64,000 bases of DNA from Listeria cossartiae subsp. cossartiae (GTDB taxonomy: Bacteria > Bacillota > Bacilli > Lactobacillales > Listeriaceae): assembly GCF_014224155.1 (NCBI RefSeq), contig NZ_JAASUI010000001.1, positions 496,001 to 560,000 of the forward strand. Direction: 5' to 3'. Under the pieces are notes generated by a model that worked only from the letters and a program-made list of their open reading frames with translations, was not told the DNA's origin and ran no database searches. This document shows, piece by piece, positions 8,727 to 18,157 of this stretch. A program made the translations under genes and the position numbers. The stretch's first letter is position 1. Every line of letters begins with the position of its first letter.

Positions 8727-8814
8727 TTTTTTACCCCTCCAAGGAAACCAAAAAATCAAGAGGGCTTGAAATTGGACAAGTCTGCCCTCAAGTTAATTAT
8801 TGGAGGAATTTATT

Positions 8815-10620
8815 ATGTGTGGAATCGTAGGATATATTGGAACAAACAATGCAAAAGGCATTTTATTAGAAGGACTTGAAAAATTAGAATACCGTGGTTA
8901 TGATTCAGCTGGAATCGCCTTACAAAACAGGGACCTAGTAACCGTTGTCAAAGAAAAAGGGCGGATTGCAGATCTTGCAAGCCTAGTGCCAAACGACGCA
9001 TTCGGTACTACTGGAATAGGTCATACACGCTGGGCAACTCACGGCAAACCAAATCACGAAAACGCCCACCCGCACCAAAGTAAATCTGGTCGTTTTACGA
9101 TTGTTCATAACGGCGTAATCGAAAACTATACCCTTTTAAAAGAAGAATACTTAAAAGATCATTCCTTTATTAGTGATACTGATACAGAAGTAATCGTGCA
9201 GCTTATCGAACTTTTTGCAGCAGAACTTTCTACTAAAGAAGCGTTCAAAAAAGCGTTATCGTTACTTCACGGTTCTTACGCAATCTGCTTAATCGACCAA
9301 ACCGATACAGAAACACTTTACGCAGCAAAAAACAAAAGCCCATTACTAATCGGAAAAGGCGAAAACTTCAACGTAATCGCAAGTGACGCAATGGCCGTAC
9401 TGAAAGAAACCGACGAATTTGTGGAAATTATGGACAAAGAAATTGTTATCGTCACAAAAGACGGCTTCACTTTAGAAACATTAGAAGGCGAAGAAGTGAT
9501 TCGCGCGAGCTACAAAGCAGAACTAGACGCATCCGACATCGAAAAAGGTACTTACCCGCACTACATGTTAAAAGAAATCGACGAACAACCAGCTGTAACT
9601 CGTAAAATCATCCAAGCATACCAAAACGAAGCTGGCGAAATCAACGTCGACCAAACAATCATTGACGAAATCTTATCTTCTGACCGCATTCACATCGTTG
9701 CTTGCGGAACGAGTTATCATGCCGGCTTAGTCGGAAAAAACTTAATCGAAAAAATGGCTAAAATTCCGGTAGAAGTACATGTTTCGAGTGAATTTGGTTA
9801 TAATTTACCACTAATGTCGAAAAAACCATTATTCATTTTCATCACGCAAAGTGGCGAAACAGCCGATAGCCGCCAATGTCTAGTGAAAGTAAAAGAACTC
9901 GGCTACCGCACATTGACTTTAACAAACGTCCCAGGCTCGACACTTGACCGTGAAGCGGATCATTCGATGTATTTATATGCAGGACCAGAAATTGCCGTTG
10001 CATCAACTAAAGCCTATACAGCGCAGATTTCCGTCTTGGCGGTACTTGCTGTTTCACTTGGTCGCGAACTTGGTGACGCAGAAGCGCTTAAAATTAATTT
10101 AGCTGCTGAATTAGGAATTGTAGCAACTGCAATGGAAGCAATGGTTTCTAGCAAAGAAGTTATCGAGCATATTGCCGGTGAATTTTTAGCAACGTCTCGC
10201 AATGCTTTCTTCCTGGGTAGAAATATTGATTATTTCGTAGCCATGGAAGCGGCTCTTAAACTAAAAGAAATTTCGTATATCCAAGCAGAAGGTTTTGCAA
10301 GCGGGGAACTAAAACACGGAACAATCGCGCTAATTGAAGACGGTACACCAGTTTTAACGCTTATCACACAAGAATCAATCAACTGGAATATTCGCGGAAA
10401 TGTTAACGAAGTATTAGCACGCGGAGCCAAAACATGTGTATTCGCAATGGAAAACGTCGCGCAACCAGGTGACCGTTTTGTTATTCCGCAAGTGCACCCG
10501 CTCTTAACACCGCTAGCAAGTGTCATCCCTTGCCAATTACTAGCATACTATGCAGCACTTCATCGTGATTGTGATGTCGACAAACCAAGAAACTTAGCCA
10601 AAAGTGTCACAGTAGAATAA
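8815..10620 (+). CDS. glmS: Glutamine-fructose-6-phosphate aminotransferase (isomerizing)
   Basis: 601 residues from ATG 8815, chosen because the catalytic cysteine must be the first residue after methionine (MCGIVGYIG); GGAGG lies 8 bp upstream. An N-terminal class II glutaminase domain (1-about 220; [17 protein letters not shown]) is followed by two SIS sugar-isomerase domains (CGTSYHAG near 290, [11 protein letters not shown] near 345; second from about 450) and the C-terminal [12 protein letters not shown] signature. It makes glucosamine-6-phosphate from fructose-6-phosphate and glutamine, the first step to UDP-GlcNAc for peptidoglycan. It is controlled by the upstream ribozyme. Confidence 0.98.
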   Translation: MCGIVGYIGTNNAKGILLEGLEKLEYRGYDSAGIALQNRDLVTVVKEKGRIADLASLVPNDAFGTTGIGHTRWATHGKPNHENAHPHQSKSGRFTIVHNGVIENYTLLKEEYLKDHSFISDTDTEVIVQLIELFAAELSTKEAFKKALSLLHGSYAICLIDQTDTETLYAAKNKSPLLIGKGENFNVIASDAMAVLKETDEFVEIMDKEIVIVTKDGFTLETLEGEEVIRASYKAELDASDIEKGTYPHYMLKEIDEQPAVTRKIIQAYQNEAGEINVDQTIIDEILSSDRIHIVACGTSYHAGLVGKNLIEKMAKIPVEVHVSSEFGYNLPLMSKKPLFIFITQSGETADSRQCLVKVKELGYRTLTLTNVPGSTLDREADHSMYLYAGPEIAVASTKAYTAQISVLAVLAVSLGRELGDAEALKINLAAELGIVATAMEAMVSSKEVIEHIAGEFLATSRNAFFLGRNIDYFVAMEAALKLKEISYIQAEGFASGELKHGTIALIEDGTPVLTLITQESINWNIRGNVNEVLARGAKTCVFAMENVAQPGDRFVIPQVHPLLTPLASVIPCQLLAYYAALHRDCDVDKPRNLAKSVTVE

Positions 10621-10628
10621 ATTTTTTC

Positions 10629-10662
10629 AAGACCTTTTCGAAACTAGAAAAGGTCTTTTTTT
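10629..10662 (+). terminator. Terminator of glmS
   Basis: AGACCTTTTC...GAAAAGGTCT stem followed by seven T. Confidence 0.92.
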
Positions 10663-10733
10663 ACGTAATCAATAAATTTGCACCGCGCCCTTGTTATGCT
10701 TTAAACTTAAAGAGGAATGGGGGAAATCAGCCA

Positions 10734-11471
10734 ATGGAAGTATCACACGTAACACTCGAACCAAATAAAGATAGTCGACCCGCAGTTTTAACAATCGGTA
10801 AATTTGACGGAGTACATCTCGGTCATCAAACCATTTTAAATACAGCTTTATCCATCAAAAAGGAAAACGAAATACTAACAGCTATCAGTTTCAGCCCGCA
10901 CCCACTTTGGGCTTTAAAACAAATCGAAATATATCGCGAAATGCTCACACCAAGAATGGAAAAAGAACGCTGGCTCGCACATTACGGCGTAGACCATTTA
11001 ATCGAAACAGCTTTCACGCCAAGATACGCCGAAACAACACCAGAAGAATTTGTCACGGATCATTTGACCAACTTGAATTTATCGCATATCGTCGTCGGTT
11101 CTGAATTTAATTTCGGCAAAGGACGCGATTCGGACGTAGACTTACTTCGGGACCTTTGCGAGCCCTATGGTATTGGTGTCACATCCGTCCCAGTGATTGA
11201 AACCAACCAAACAAAAATCAGCTCCACCAACATTCGAGCTTTTATTCGGCGCGGCCATTTCATAGAGGCAGAACAACTCCTCGGACATCCATGGTACATT
11301 ACCGGAACCGTGGAAAACGGCGAGATGACAGACCTAGACGATTACGTTCTCCCAGCAACCGGCACCTATCAAACGGATGCAGGACTTGTAAAAGTTACGA
11401 ACAATCGCACTATCCAAGTCGATTTACCAGACGGCTTGCAACAATTACATATGAAAAACGAACTTTCCTAA
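10734..11471 (+). CDS. RibF-like FAD synthetase with shortened kinase region
   Basis: 245 residues. The N-terminal FMN adenylyltransferase domain is clear: TIGKFDGVHLGHQTIL (nucleotide-binding HxGH-type motif, near residue 20), SEFNFGKGRDSDV, and SSTNIRAFIRRGHF near residue 160. Normal RibF is about 310 residues with a C-terminal riboflavin kinase domain. Here only about 60 residues follow GHPWYITGTVENG, so the kinase part lacks most of its fold. I infer a second RibF that makes FAD from FMN but probably does not phosphorylate riboflavin. I recall a monofunctional FAD synthetase at this locus in L. monocytogenes. It stands alone behind its own ribosome binding site (GGGGGA). Confidence 0.85.
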   Translation: MEVSHVTLEPNKDSRPAVLTIGKFDGVHLGHQTILNTALSIKKENEILTAISFSPHPLWALKQIEIYREMLTPRMEKERWLAHYGVDHLIETAFTPRYAETTPEEFVTDHLTNLNLSHIVVGSEFNFGKGRDSDVDLLRDLCEPYGIGVTSVPVIETNQTKISSTNIRAFIRRGHFIEAEQLLGHPWYITGTVENGEMTDLDDYVLPATGTYQTDAGLVKVTNNRTIQVDLPDGLQQLHMKNELS

Positions 11472-11557
11472 CAATATGGAAAGTTTTTTCTTTACATTTT
11501 ATGAAATTAGTAATATACTAATTTAGTAAATTACTAAAATTTAAAAGGAGAAATCTC

Positions 11558-12037
11558 ATGAAGATTCCAACTACCTTAAAACATAAACCAGTGATTGTTG
11601 TCGAAAATTACGAAGAAGTGGACGGCAAAAATGCGTATCACTCTGATGCCAAAGGACTTTCGCTCGGACTTGCGCAGTGGAACGATCGAGGCAAAGTAGA
11701 CATTTCAGCCAAAGTTTGGCGTCACACTGGTGATAAATGGTCGCGCCAATCTGAAGAACTTCCGTTACATCGCGTACTAGACCTAGCTATTTTAATCGCT
11801 AGAACCAAAGTCCATTTCAAAGATGCTTACCGTTTACCCAATTTTTATGATAAAGAAAATCCAACACTTGATCGTATCGGTTTGCAAGGAGATGCGCTAA
11901 CTATCGCGGTTTGTGAAGACAACGACTACATCGATGAAGACATCCAATTATTCGAACAAGTTTTAAAGAATGACGATGAACTTCTCAGCGAACGCCTCAA
12001 AACACTCAGCAAACTTTTACAAGAAGCAGGTTATTAA
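11558..12037 (+). CDS. DUF6530-like hypothetical protein
   Basis: 159 residues, soluble. The N-terminal part LKHKPVIVVENYEEVDGKNAYHSDAKGLSLG... then IDISAKVWRH-like strands and a helical LDLAILIARTKVHF segment fit a small conserved Firmicutes family (DUF6530, assigned by memory). Start ATG follows AAAGGAG. A close promoter-like region (TATACTAATTTAG) lies just before. It is probably cotranscribed with the next gene 13 bp downstream. No function known. Confidence 0.75.
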   Translation: MKIPTTLKHKPVIVVENYEEVDGKNAYHSDAKGLSLGLAQWNDRGKVDISAKVWRHTGDKWSRQSEELPLHRVLDLAILIARTKVHFKDAYRLPNFYDKENPTLDRIGLQGDALTIAVCEDNDYIDEDIQLFEQVLKNDDELLSERLKTLSKLLQEAGY

Positions 12038-12050
12038 GGACGTGAAATTA

Positions 12051-12389
12051 ATGAATAAAGACAACCGAAAAGAACTCATTCGCGCATACAAAGAAAAAGC
12101 CCCAGATGCCGGAGTATACCGTTTTCTCAGCAAAGAAAGCGGCAAGTACCACATCGATAACACGATGGATTTAAAAGGTATAGCAAACAAATTAGCATTC
12201 GGAGTGAAAATCGGCGCCGGAAATATGCTCCCACCAGAAATGGCGAAAGAAGCCAAGCAATACGGAATCGAAACCATCACCTTTGAAATTCTTGAAAAAG
12301 TAGATGTTAAACCTGAAATGACCAAGGACGACATCAAAGAAGAAAATGATGTATTACTAAGTTTATGGCTAGAACGAGAAGACCTTTAG
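12051..12389 (+). CDS. GIY-YIG-like small protein, catalytic motifs degenerate
   Basis: 112 residues from ATG 12051; the weakly supported in-frame starts further up overlap the preceding gene. The pattern AGVYRFLSKESGKYHID resembles the GIY...YIG core of GIY-YIG nucleases (GVY and YHI in place of GIY and YIG), followed by a small helical region. Because the YIG element is altered, nuclease activity is doubtful. A terminator follows directly. Confidence 0.65.
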   Translation: MNKDNRKELIRAYKEKAPDAGVYRFLSKESGKYHIDNTMDLKGIANKLAFGVKIGAGNMLPPEMAKEAKQYGIETITFEILEKVDVKPEMTKDDIKEENDVLLSLWLEREDL

Positions 12390-12407
12390 GATTAAAGGTC
12401 TCTTTTT
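12380..12407 (+). terminator. Terminator
   Basis: AGACCTTTAGGATTAAAGGTCT stem then TCTTTTT. Its 5' arm overlaps the stop codon of the preceding gene. Confidence 0.85.
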
Positions 12408-12527
12408 GAATTGAAATTGTGTAATAAAAAAACCATTTTCACAACATTGTTCACATCCTATTCATATTTCAGATGGATTGTGAGTGATTTATTCCTAAAT
12501 TAGTACTATATCCATATATTTTGATAG

Positions 12528-12533
12528 TATAAT
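12528..12533 (+). promoter_or_regulatory. Probable -10 box of the first LRR surface gene
   Basis: Perfect TATAAT about 57 bp before the start codon. No convincing -35 at 17 bp. The rest of 12408-12589 shows nothing else. Confidence 0.45.
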
Positions 12534-12589
12534 ATTAGAAGTTGAGTGTATGCATAGTGAATTTACTTCTAGGAGGAATAAACAATTTA

Positions 12590-14158
12590 ATGAAAAAAAT
12601 GATGACGATACTATTATTTGTTTCATCTGTCTTTATAATTAGTGTGATTAGTTCACCAAACCAAGCTTCTGCAGATACCACAGATATTTTACAAGCTCCG
12701 AAGCCAATCAATGAGATTTTTCCTGATGAAGGTGTTGCTCAATTAGTAGCTAGAGAGATTGGGAAGAGTACAACTAGTGAAGTATCTCAGGCGGATTTGG
12801 ATGGCATTACAAAGCTGGACGATGCTTTTCAAAGTAGTAGAACAGTGCCTGTGATTTATTCTTTGGAAGGTGTAGAGTATCTTCATAATCTACGCGAGCT
12901 TGCTATTCCAAACCATTCTGTAAGCGATATTTCCGTATTGGAAGGATTAGCAGAATTAAGAGAGATAGATATTAGTAATAGTAATGTAAGTGATTTATCG
13001 CCACTTAGTAAGTTGACAGAAATATCATTTATACAAGCAAGAGGTAACAATATACGTGATATAAGCGTATTTAGTTCATTTTCAAAAATAAATCAAGTAG
13101 ATCTAAGTGAGAATAATATAAGCGATATAAGTGTTTTAAAAGATTTCCCAGCGGACCAATTTGTTTATATTTATTTGGATAATAATAAAATTAAAGATAT
13201 TAGTCCGCTTTCTGGCAAATCCTTTCATCAATTGACGCTTAATAATAACGAAATTAGTGATATTAGTCCGTTAAATACAATGACACTATATGCAGAGTAT
13301 GCATTGACGGATGACTTTTACATTGATATTAGTAGCAATCATATTAGCGATATTAGTTCTTTAAAAAATGCTAATTTCAGCAAATTAAATTATTTTTATG
13401 CAGAGGATCAGAACATTACGAACCAAGTCAAAGCTTTTGCTACCGATTTAACACTTGAAAATAGTGTGAAAAATATCGAAGGAAAGGCTATATCACCTGG
13501 AACAATTAGTTATAATGGTAGCTACTCTGCTTCTACACTAAATTGGCAACTTCCTAGTTTTGTAGCGAATGTAGATTATTCATTTTCTGAGACGGTTCAG
13601 ATTGGTCAAACTACAGGCGTATTTAGCGGGAAAGTCACACAACCGCTTGTTGATGGCTTTATCGTGACATTTGATAATGAAGGTTCCATTTCGACCGAAT
13701 CCTACAAAAGCAATGTAATCATTTCTGAGCCAACGGAGCCAACCAAAGAAGGATGCACTTTTGATGGTTGGTATGATGCGCCAATAGATGGAAAGAAATG
13801 GGATTTTGCGACTAACAAAATGCCTGCCAATGATATCACGCTATATGCACAGTTTACTGAAACAAAAATAGAACCTGCAGATCCAGCAGTTCCGATAGAA
13901 TCGGAGGACTCAACAGACTTGGAAGATTTGGCAAACTCGGAAGACACGGTAAATCCGACGCCTATTACTAAAAATGAGACGAAAGATCCTTCCGAAAAAA
14001 AAATATCAGAAAAAATAGCAACTAAAACGAAAAAAGTAACAGAAAAAAAAGCAACAAACGAATTGCCAAAAACAGGGGATAATTCACCGTACTGGATTTT
14101 AATTGGACTCTTTCTTGTTGGAACAGCAGTATTCACTTTAAAGAAAAAACAAGCATAA
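12590..14158 (+). CDS. Internalin-like LRR surface protein, LPXTG-anchored
   Basis: 522 residues from ATG 12590, which follows AGGAGGA. It has a signal peptide (1-about 29, cleavage near ASA), an internalin-type cap (to about 95), about eight leucine-rich repeats of internalin style (SDISVLEGLAELREIDIS, NISDISVLKDF, KIKDISPLSGKS, EISDISPLNTM) up to about residue 290, and an Ig-like inter-repeat region. A single Listeria-Bacteroides (InlB B-type) repeat with GCTFDGWYD...ITLYAQF (about 375-435) follows, then a Pro/Glu/Lys-rich stalk and LPKTG at 492-496 with helix and KKK tail. It is anchored by sortase A. A role in adhesion or host interaction is plausible by family, but not shown. Confidence 0.93.
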   Translation: MKKMMTILLFVSSVFIISVISSPNQASADTTDILQAPKPINEIFPDEGVAQLVAREIGKSTTSEVSQADLDGITKLDDAFQSSRTVPVIYSLEGVEYLHNLRELAIPNHSVSDISVLEGLAELREIDISNSNVSDLSPLSKLTEISFIQARGNNIRDISVFSSFSKINQVDLSENNISDISVLKDFPADQFVYIYLDNNKIKDISPLSGKSFHQLTLNNNEISDISPLNTMTLYAEYALTDDFYIDISSNHISDISSLKNANFSKLNYFYAEDQNITNQVKAFATDLTLENSVKNIEGKAISPGTISYNGSYSASTLNWQLPSFVANVDYSFSETVQIGQTTGVFSGKVTQPLVDGFIVTFDNEGSISTESYKSNVIISEPTEPTKEGCTFDGWYDAPIDGKKWDFATNKMPANDITLYAQFTETKIEPADPAVPIESEDSTDLEDLANSEDTVNPTPITKNETKDPSEKKISEKIATKTKKVTEKKATNELPKTGDNSPYWILIGLFLVGTAVFTLKKKQA

Positions 14159-14179
14159 GTTAGTATTTTTATACGAAAG

Positions 14180-14216
14180 GAAAAACCGACAAATAATGTA
14201 TTTGTCGGTTTTTTGG
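14180..14216. terminator. Terminator between convergent surface genes
   Basis: AACCGACAAATA...TATTTGTCGGTT stem with A-run left and T-run right, usable in both directions. Confidence 0.88.
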
Positions 14217-14222
14217 TCATTA

Positions 14223-15809
14223 TTAGTTAGACATTTTTCGCCAAACAAGGAATGAGGAAGTGAGAACTAGTAAACCTGCAACGATTGGTTTTGTTGGAGT
14301 TTTATCACCAGTGTTTGGTAATTTTTTTATATTGTTACTAGTGGGGGTTGCGCCATTCGCAACCTCGTTTTTAGTACTATTTGGAGTAGTTGGATTAGTG
14401 GTGGAGTCTATAGTACTTGTTTTCTTGTAAACAAAGATTATTTTTTGCGGTGTTTCTCCAAAAGTTCCGTTAGTGTTGGTTGGCGTTTCTTCCAATTGGT
14501 AGCCAGGGATATCTTTAGGTTTAACATTGTAAGAATTTCCGATAGTTCCGGTTAATGTCGAAGGAGTGCTAATTATTTTTTTGTTAGAGTCTACATATTG
14601 TACTTCTAGGACAGCGGCTTTTTTTGAAGTTCTATTTTTCGTATAAACATAATTAACAGTTTGGTTCTCTAATGTATAAAGTCCGTTCGCATTTGCTGGT
14701 GTTTTTGTAAGTGTGTAGCCAGGGATTTTCTTTGGTTTGGAAGTGTATTTATCATCTAATAATCCTGTCAAAGTATCAGCTGGCGCAATGGTTTCGTCGG
14801 TAGAGCTCTTATAATTTACGGTAATATTCCCGCCAACTGGCCGTTCTTCAACGATAATCGGAACGCGCACTTTCGCAAAGGAATTGGAATCTGTTGATAA
14901 AGTACTTTTGATAGTAATAAAGCCATTTCCGGGCGTTTTCGCGACACCGTTTGAGAGAATAGAAGAACCGTCATCATCATATTTAAATTCATGTGTATCA
15001 AAAAGTGCTTTTCCTGATGCTAAACCGAGCTGGGATTTATCTGGTGTTAATTGATTAAAGTCGGTTTTATATGGCACCGTAATAGGTTCGCCGTTGTATA
15101 CTAATTGATCTTGACCTTGTCTGTAATCGTAATGTTCTAGCATGTTTCCACCATTGTTAAAGTCATCAAGGTAGCCTGCTGGAATATCTGTAGTAATTTG
15201 ATTTCCGCCAAGTGAAAGATTTAGTGGTTTTAGCTTGAGTGGCGGCCAGTAATTGCTAGCCCAGTTAATACTAAAAGTTTCTGTAGGAATGGCAATTAAT
15301 TTATTATTTCGAAGGTCCAAACTACCTAAATGAGAGGATAGGCTAGTAAAGTTCGACGGAAGCTCTTTAATAGCATTACTTCCTAACTGCAATGAATCTA
15401 AAGCAGGTAATTGGAAAGCTACCATGGGAAATACTTGTAAATTATTGAAATTCAAGTTTAATGATTTTAAATTTGTTATTTTAGCTACACTGGCAGGTAC
15501 TTCTGTGACTGTTCCGCTAACGACCGATAAAGAAGTTAGATTCTTAAAATCGGAAATTTTATCTGGGATAGAAGAAGCTCCTTCCACGTGGAGTATTGGG
15601 ATCGACTCTAAATCAGCTAATGTAATATCGGCACGTTCTTTATTTAACCGGTTTTCAACAGCGATTATGAATGGCTCATTGTAATCTAGTTCTTTTTCTA
15701 ACCAAGTAGCGGAATCTGCTTTTACGGTCGAAAAAATATAAGGGCAAATGGTTGCTAGTATCATGAAACAAATTAATAGGAGAAAAATTCTTCTCAAGTT
15801 GTGGCACAT
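14223..15809 (-). CDS. LRR-MucBP surface protein, LPXTG-anchored
   Basis: 528 residues from ATG 15809. The start is uncertain: a TTG at 15797 has an AGGATG site, and a TTG at 15836 extends further. A signal peptide (hydrophobic FLLLICFMILATICPYI) is followed by an LRR region (about 85-230) of the LxxLxLxxNxLxxxP kind (LKSLNLNFNNLQVFP, LDSLQLGSNAIKELP, LGSLDLRNNKLIAIP). Next comes an Ig-like segment, two MucBP-type repeats (each ending in VNYVYTKN or IIFVYKKT, about 345-475), and LPNTG near 497-501 with helix and RK tail. MucBP repeats bind mucins in other proteins; ligand binding here is inference. Confidence 0.9.
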   Translation of the reverse strand: MCHNLRRIFLLLICFMILATICPYIFSTVKADSATWLEKELDYNEPFIIAVENRLNKERADITLADLESIPILHVEGASSIPDKISDFKNLTSLSVVSGTVTEVPASVAKITNLKSLNLNFNNLQVFPMVAFQLPALDSLQLGSNAIKELPSNFTSLSSHLGSLDLRNNKLIAIPTETFSINWASNYWPPLKLKPLNLSLGGNQITTDIPAGYLDDFNNGGNMLEHYDYRQGQDQLVYNGEPITVPYKTDFNQLTPDKSQLGLASGKALFDTHEFKYDDDGSSILSNGVAKTPGNGFITIKSTLSTDSNSFAKVRVPIIVEERPVGGNITVNYKSSTDETIAPADTLTGLLDDKYTSKPKKIPGYTLTKTPANANGLYTLENQTVNYVYTKNRTSKKAAVLEVQYVDSNKKIISTPSTLTGTIGNSYNVKPKDIPGYQLEETPTNTNGTFGETPQKIIFVYKKTSTIDSTTNPTTPNSTKNEVANGATPTSNNIKKLPNTGDKTPTKPIVAGLLVLTSSFLVWRKMSN

Positions 15810-16312
15810 CCTGTCTGTAATTTGTAAATTTGTCAATTTATTGGTTAATTATATTACTTTTTTGTTTTTAAAGAGTACTAAAAAAAGACTTCGAAATCGG
15901 CTGCATTTTGTTAAATGTGTCTAAAAAATGTCGGTTTTACAAAATTGGAGAAAAGGTAATTTATGTGCTGGAAGTAGTAGTAAAAAATAGTGGAATTTTT
16001 TTTATTACCATTTTTAGCGCTGAGTGATTATTTGTAACGAATTCTAAATAGAAGTGAAATCGCTGTGTATAGTGGTTTTGTAACGATTCCTTACTAGTTT
16101 TAAGAGGTTGTTCATTTTTGCTGTTGAAATTTATTTGATTAGTTTGACTGGGAAAAAGCGATTTTTGATTAAAATAAGCATAGATTTTTATGATATGTAA
16201 ATTTCACTTAATGTTCACGAAATACGCTTTTTTACTGCCGTACAAGGAATTTTACTAAAAAGAGATAGAGTATAATTTTAGTAGTAATCAAACAAATGGA
16301 GGTTAGACATTA
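15810..16312. other. Long AT-rich divergent intergenic region
   Basis: About 500 bp between divergently transcribed surface genes. I see no plausible gene. It contains a TATAAT at 16271-16276 serving the rightward gene and two related sequences, GTAACGAATTCTAAA (16036) and GTAACGATTCCTTAC (16080), whose role is unknown. Confidence 0.5.
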
Positions 16313-18004
16313 ATGAAAAAAGCTATTACGTTTCTTTCAACGATAGCGATATCTTTTAGTATTTTTAGCGTGCATCCACTTTCTGGATTAGCAGTTGAAA
16401 AGGAAAACGCGCAAACAGAAATGAAACAACAAGTGAATTCGACCAACGCTGCTACGGATATAGTTACTGCTCAAGATTTGGGAGGACAAACCTGGCTAAT
16501 AAATGAAGTAAATCAACAGCTCGCGCCAAAACAAGTGGGAGTAAATCTAACGTTTGGCGACTTAGCGAAAATTACTCAAATTGTAATTACTGGACGAGGC
16601 CTTACGGGGGAAGTACCACCTGAAATTAAAAATCTCGTTTCATTAGAATCTTTACTTTTATACAGTAATAATTTAACCGGGACGATTCCAGCTGAACTTG
16701 GGGAATTAACTAAGCTGAAGGAACTTCGATTAGATTATAATGATTTAACTGGAACAATTCCTGATGGTCTTGGAAATATTTCGTCGATTGCTTTACAGAG
16801 TAACCGGCTAGTTGGCCAAATTCCTTTAAGCTTATACGAAAATCGAACAGGGAAGAATGAAGTAAATGTTTCCGGTAATCAAGTGACTATTAATAGTAGA
16901 AAACCTGAACCTAGTATTTATTCCTATTCAACTTTTGTTTATCCAGCTAGTACGCCGGAATATAACGGTCATTTGAAAGCAACGAACAGCTATTTTACTA
17001 ACCTAACAAGTGATACAGTGCTTACACCTTTTCTACCCGGTAGCCCCACATTTATCGATTTACATGCGGAGTTTATGTTTGAAAGGGAACTTTTTGAAGG
17101 GCATGAGGTAACGATTACGGACGACGCATCTGGAAAACTACTTTATGAGGGCGAGTTAACTTCTGACATTAGTATTTCTTTAAAGAGTTTAAGTTCTGGC
17201 TATCATAGTATTCGTGTTGTACTGGATAATGCACCAAACAATCCGCAAAATCAAGTAACTTTTGGTGTTGACATTCCAAGTACGGCAGCAGGAGATTTAA
17301 CAATTAATTACGTGGATGAAGCTGGAAAAACCATCCATGAATCACAGACAGTTAGTGGATTTGTAGGCGACGATTATGATGTAACAACGCCTGAATACAA
17401 ATTGGCAATTGATGAGTATGAATTAGATACTTCCAAATTACCAGCAGATGGAATTGGCACATTGGACTACGCGCCACTTTCCGTTACGTATGTGTACGAA
17501 AAAGTGGAAGGCGCACCAGTCACGGTGAAATATGTAGATGAAAATGGGGACGAAATAACTACTTCTGAAAACTTAACTGGTAAATTAGGTAGTTCCTATC
17601 AAACCGAAGCCAAAGAAATTGCCGGGTATACATTAGATGAGAGCAAATTGCCGACCAATGCGAGCGGGGAATTTGAAGCGAGTACGCAAACTGTCACATA
17701 TGTGTATCAAGCCGTTCCTGCGACACCAACGACACCAACTACTCCATCAAATCAAGTCATACCAATAGAACCAACCACACCAACCACACCAAAAGTACAA
17801 GACGAACAAAAGGTAACGGAGAAATCAGCAAGCTTAAAAATAACGCCCACACAAAGTGAAACATCCACATTAGCGGGTAAATTAAAACTGCCAACCACTG
17901 GGGATAATCTCTGGGATAGTGTGCTGTATAGTGTATTTGGTTTAATAGCAGTATGTGTCGCATTCAGTTTATTCTTCAGGCGTAAAAAACAAAATCATAG
18001 CTGA
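16313..18004 (+). CDS. Plant-type LRR and MucBP surface protein, LPXTG-anchored
   Basis: 563 residues; ATG follows TGGAGG. A signal peptide (1-about 27) is followed by a short stretch of leucine-rich repeats of the plant-specific LxGxIP kind: GLTGEVPPEIKNL, NNLTGTIPAELGELTKL, NDLTGTIPDGLGN, NRLVGQIPLSLY (about residues 95-185). Then comes a beta-rich linker domain, two MucBP-like repeats (about 325-400 ending VTYVYEK and 402-470 ending VTYVYQA), a Pro/Thr stalk (TPTTPTTPS) and LPTTG at 526-530 with helix and RRKK tail. It is sortase-anchored, with possible adhesion to mucin-like glycans by family. It is the third LRR surface gene of the cluster. Confidence 0.92.
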   Translation: MKKAITFLSTIAISFSIFSVHPLSGLAVEKENAQTEMKQQVNSTNAATDIVTAQDLGGQTWLINEVNQQLAPKQVGVNLTFGDLAKITQIVITGRGLTGEVPPEIKNLVSLESLLLYSNNLTGTIPAELGELTKLKELRLDYNDLTGTIPDGLGNISSIALQSNRLVGQIPLSLYENRTGKNEVNVSGNQVTINSRKPEPSIYSYSTFVYPASTPEYNGHLKATNSYFTNLTSDTVLTPFLPGSPTFIDLHAEFMFERELFEGHEVTITDDASGKLLYEGELTSDISISLKSLSSGYHSIRVVLDNAPNNPQNQVTFGVDIPSTAAGDLTINYVDEAGKTIHESQTVSGFVGDDYDVTTPEYKLAIDEYELDTSKLPADGIGTLDYAPLSVTYVYEKVEGAPVTVKYVDENGDEITTSENLTGKLGSSYQTEAKEIAGYTLDESKLPTNASGEFEASTQTVTYVYQAVPATPTTPTTPSNQVIPIEPTTPTTPKVQDEQKVTEKSASLKITPTQSETSTLAGKLKLPTTGDNLWDSVLYSVFGLIAVCVAFSLFFRRKKQNHS

Positions 18005-18157
18005 AATATATAAGAACTAGGCTGTCTATTTTAGAAGAGTGATGTGCCAAACAGCATATCATGGGTATAAATTTGAATGTTAATATGCGTTGCTTGTAGC
18101 AATGGACGGGTTCTCATACAATAGTGATAACAACTGAAAGAAAGGCGGTTATCTCTA

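Noticed and set aside
8757..8790. GAGGGC...GCCCTC hairpin between the glmS ribozyme and glmS
   Set aside because: No T-run follows, so not a terminator. It may help RNA stability; an anti-Shine-Dalgarno CCCCTCC at 8734-8740 was also noted, but pairing with the glmS site is speculative.
13702..14220. Leftward open frame of about 170 codons opposite the end of the first LRR protein
   Set aside because: It runs through a terminator and lies antisense to a complete LPXTG sorting signal; no ribosome binding site.
14223..15836. Start of the LRR-MucBP protein at the TTG at 15836
   Set aside because: It adds residues in front of a good signal peptide and has no ribosome binding site; ATG 15809 or TTG 15797 is more likely.
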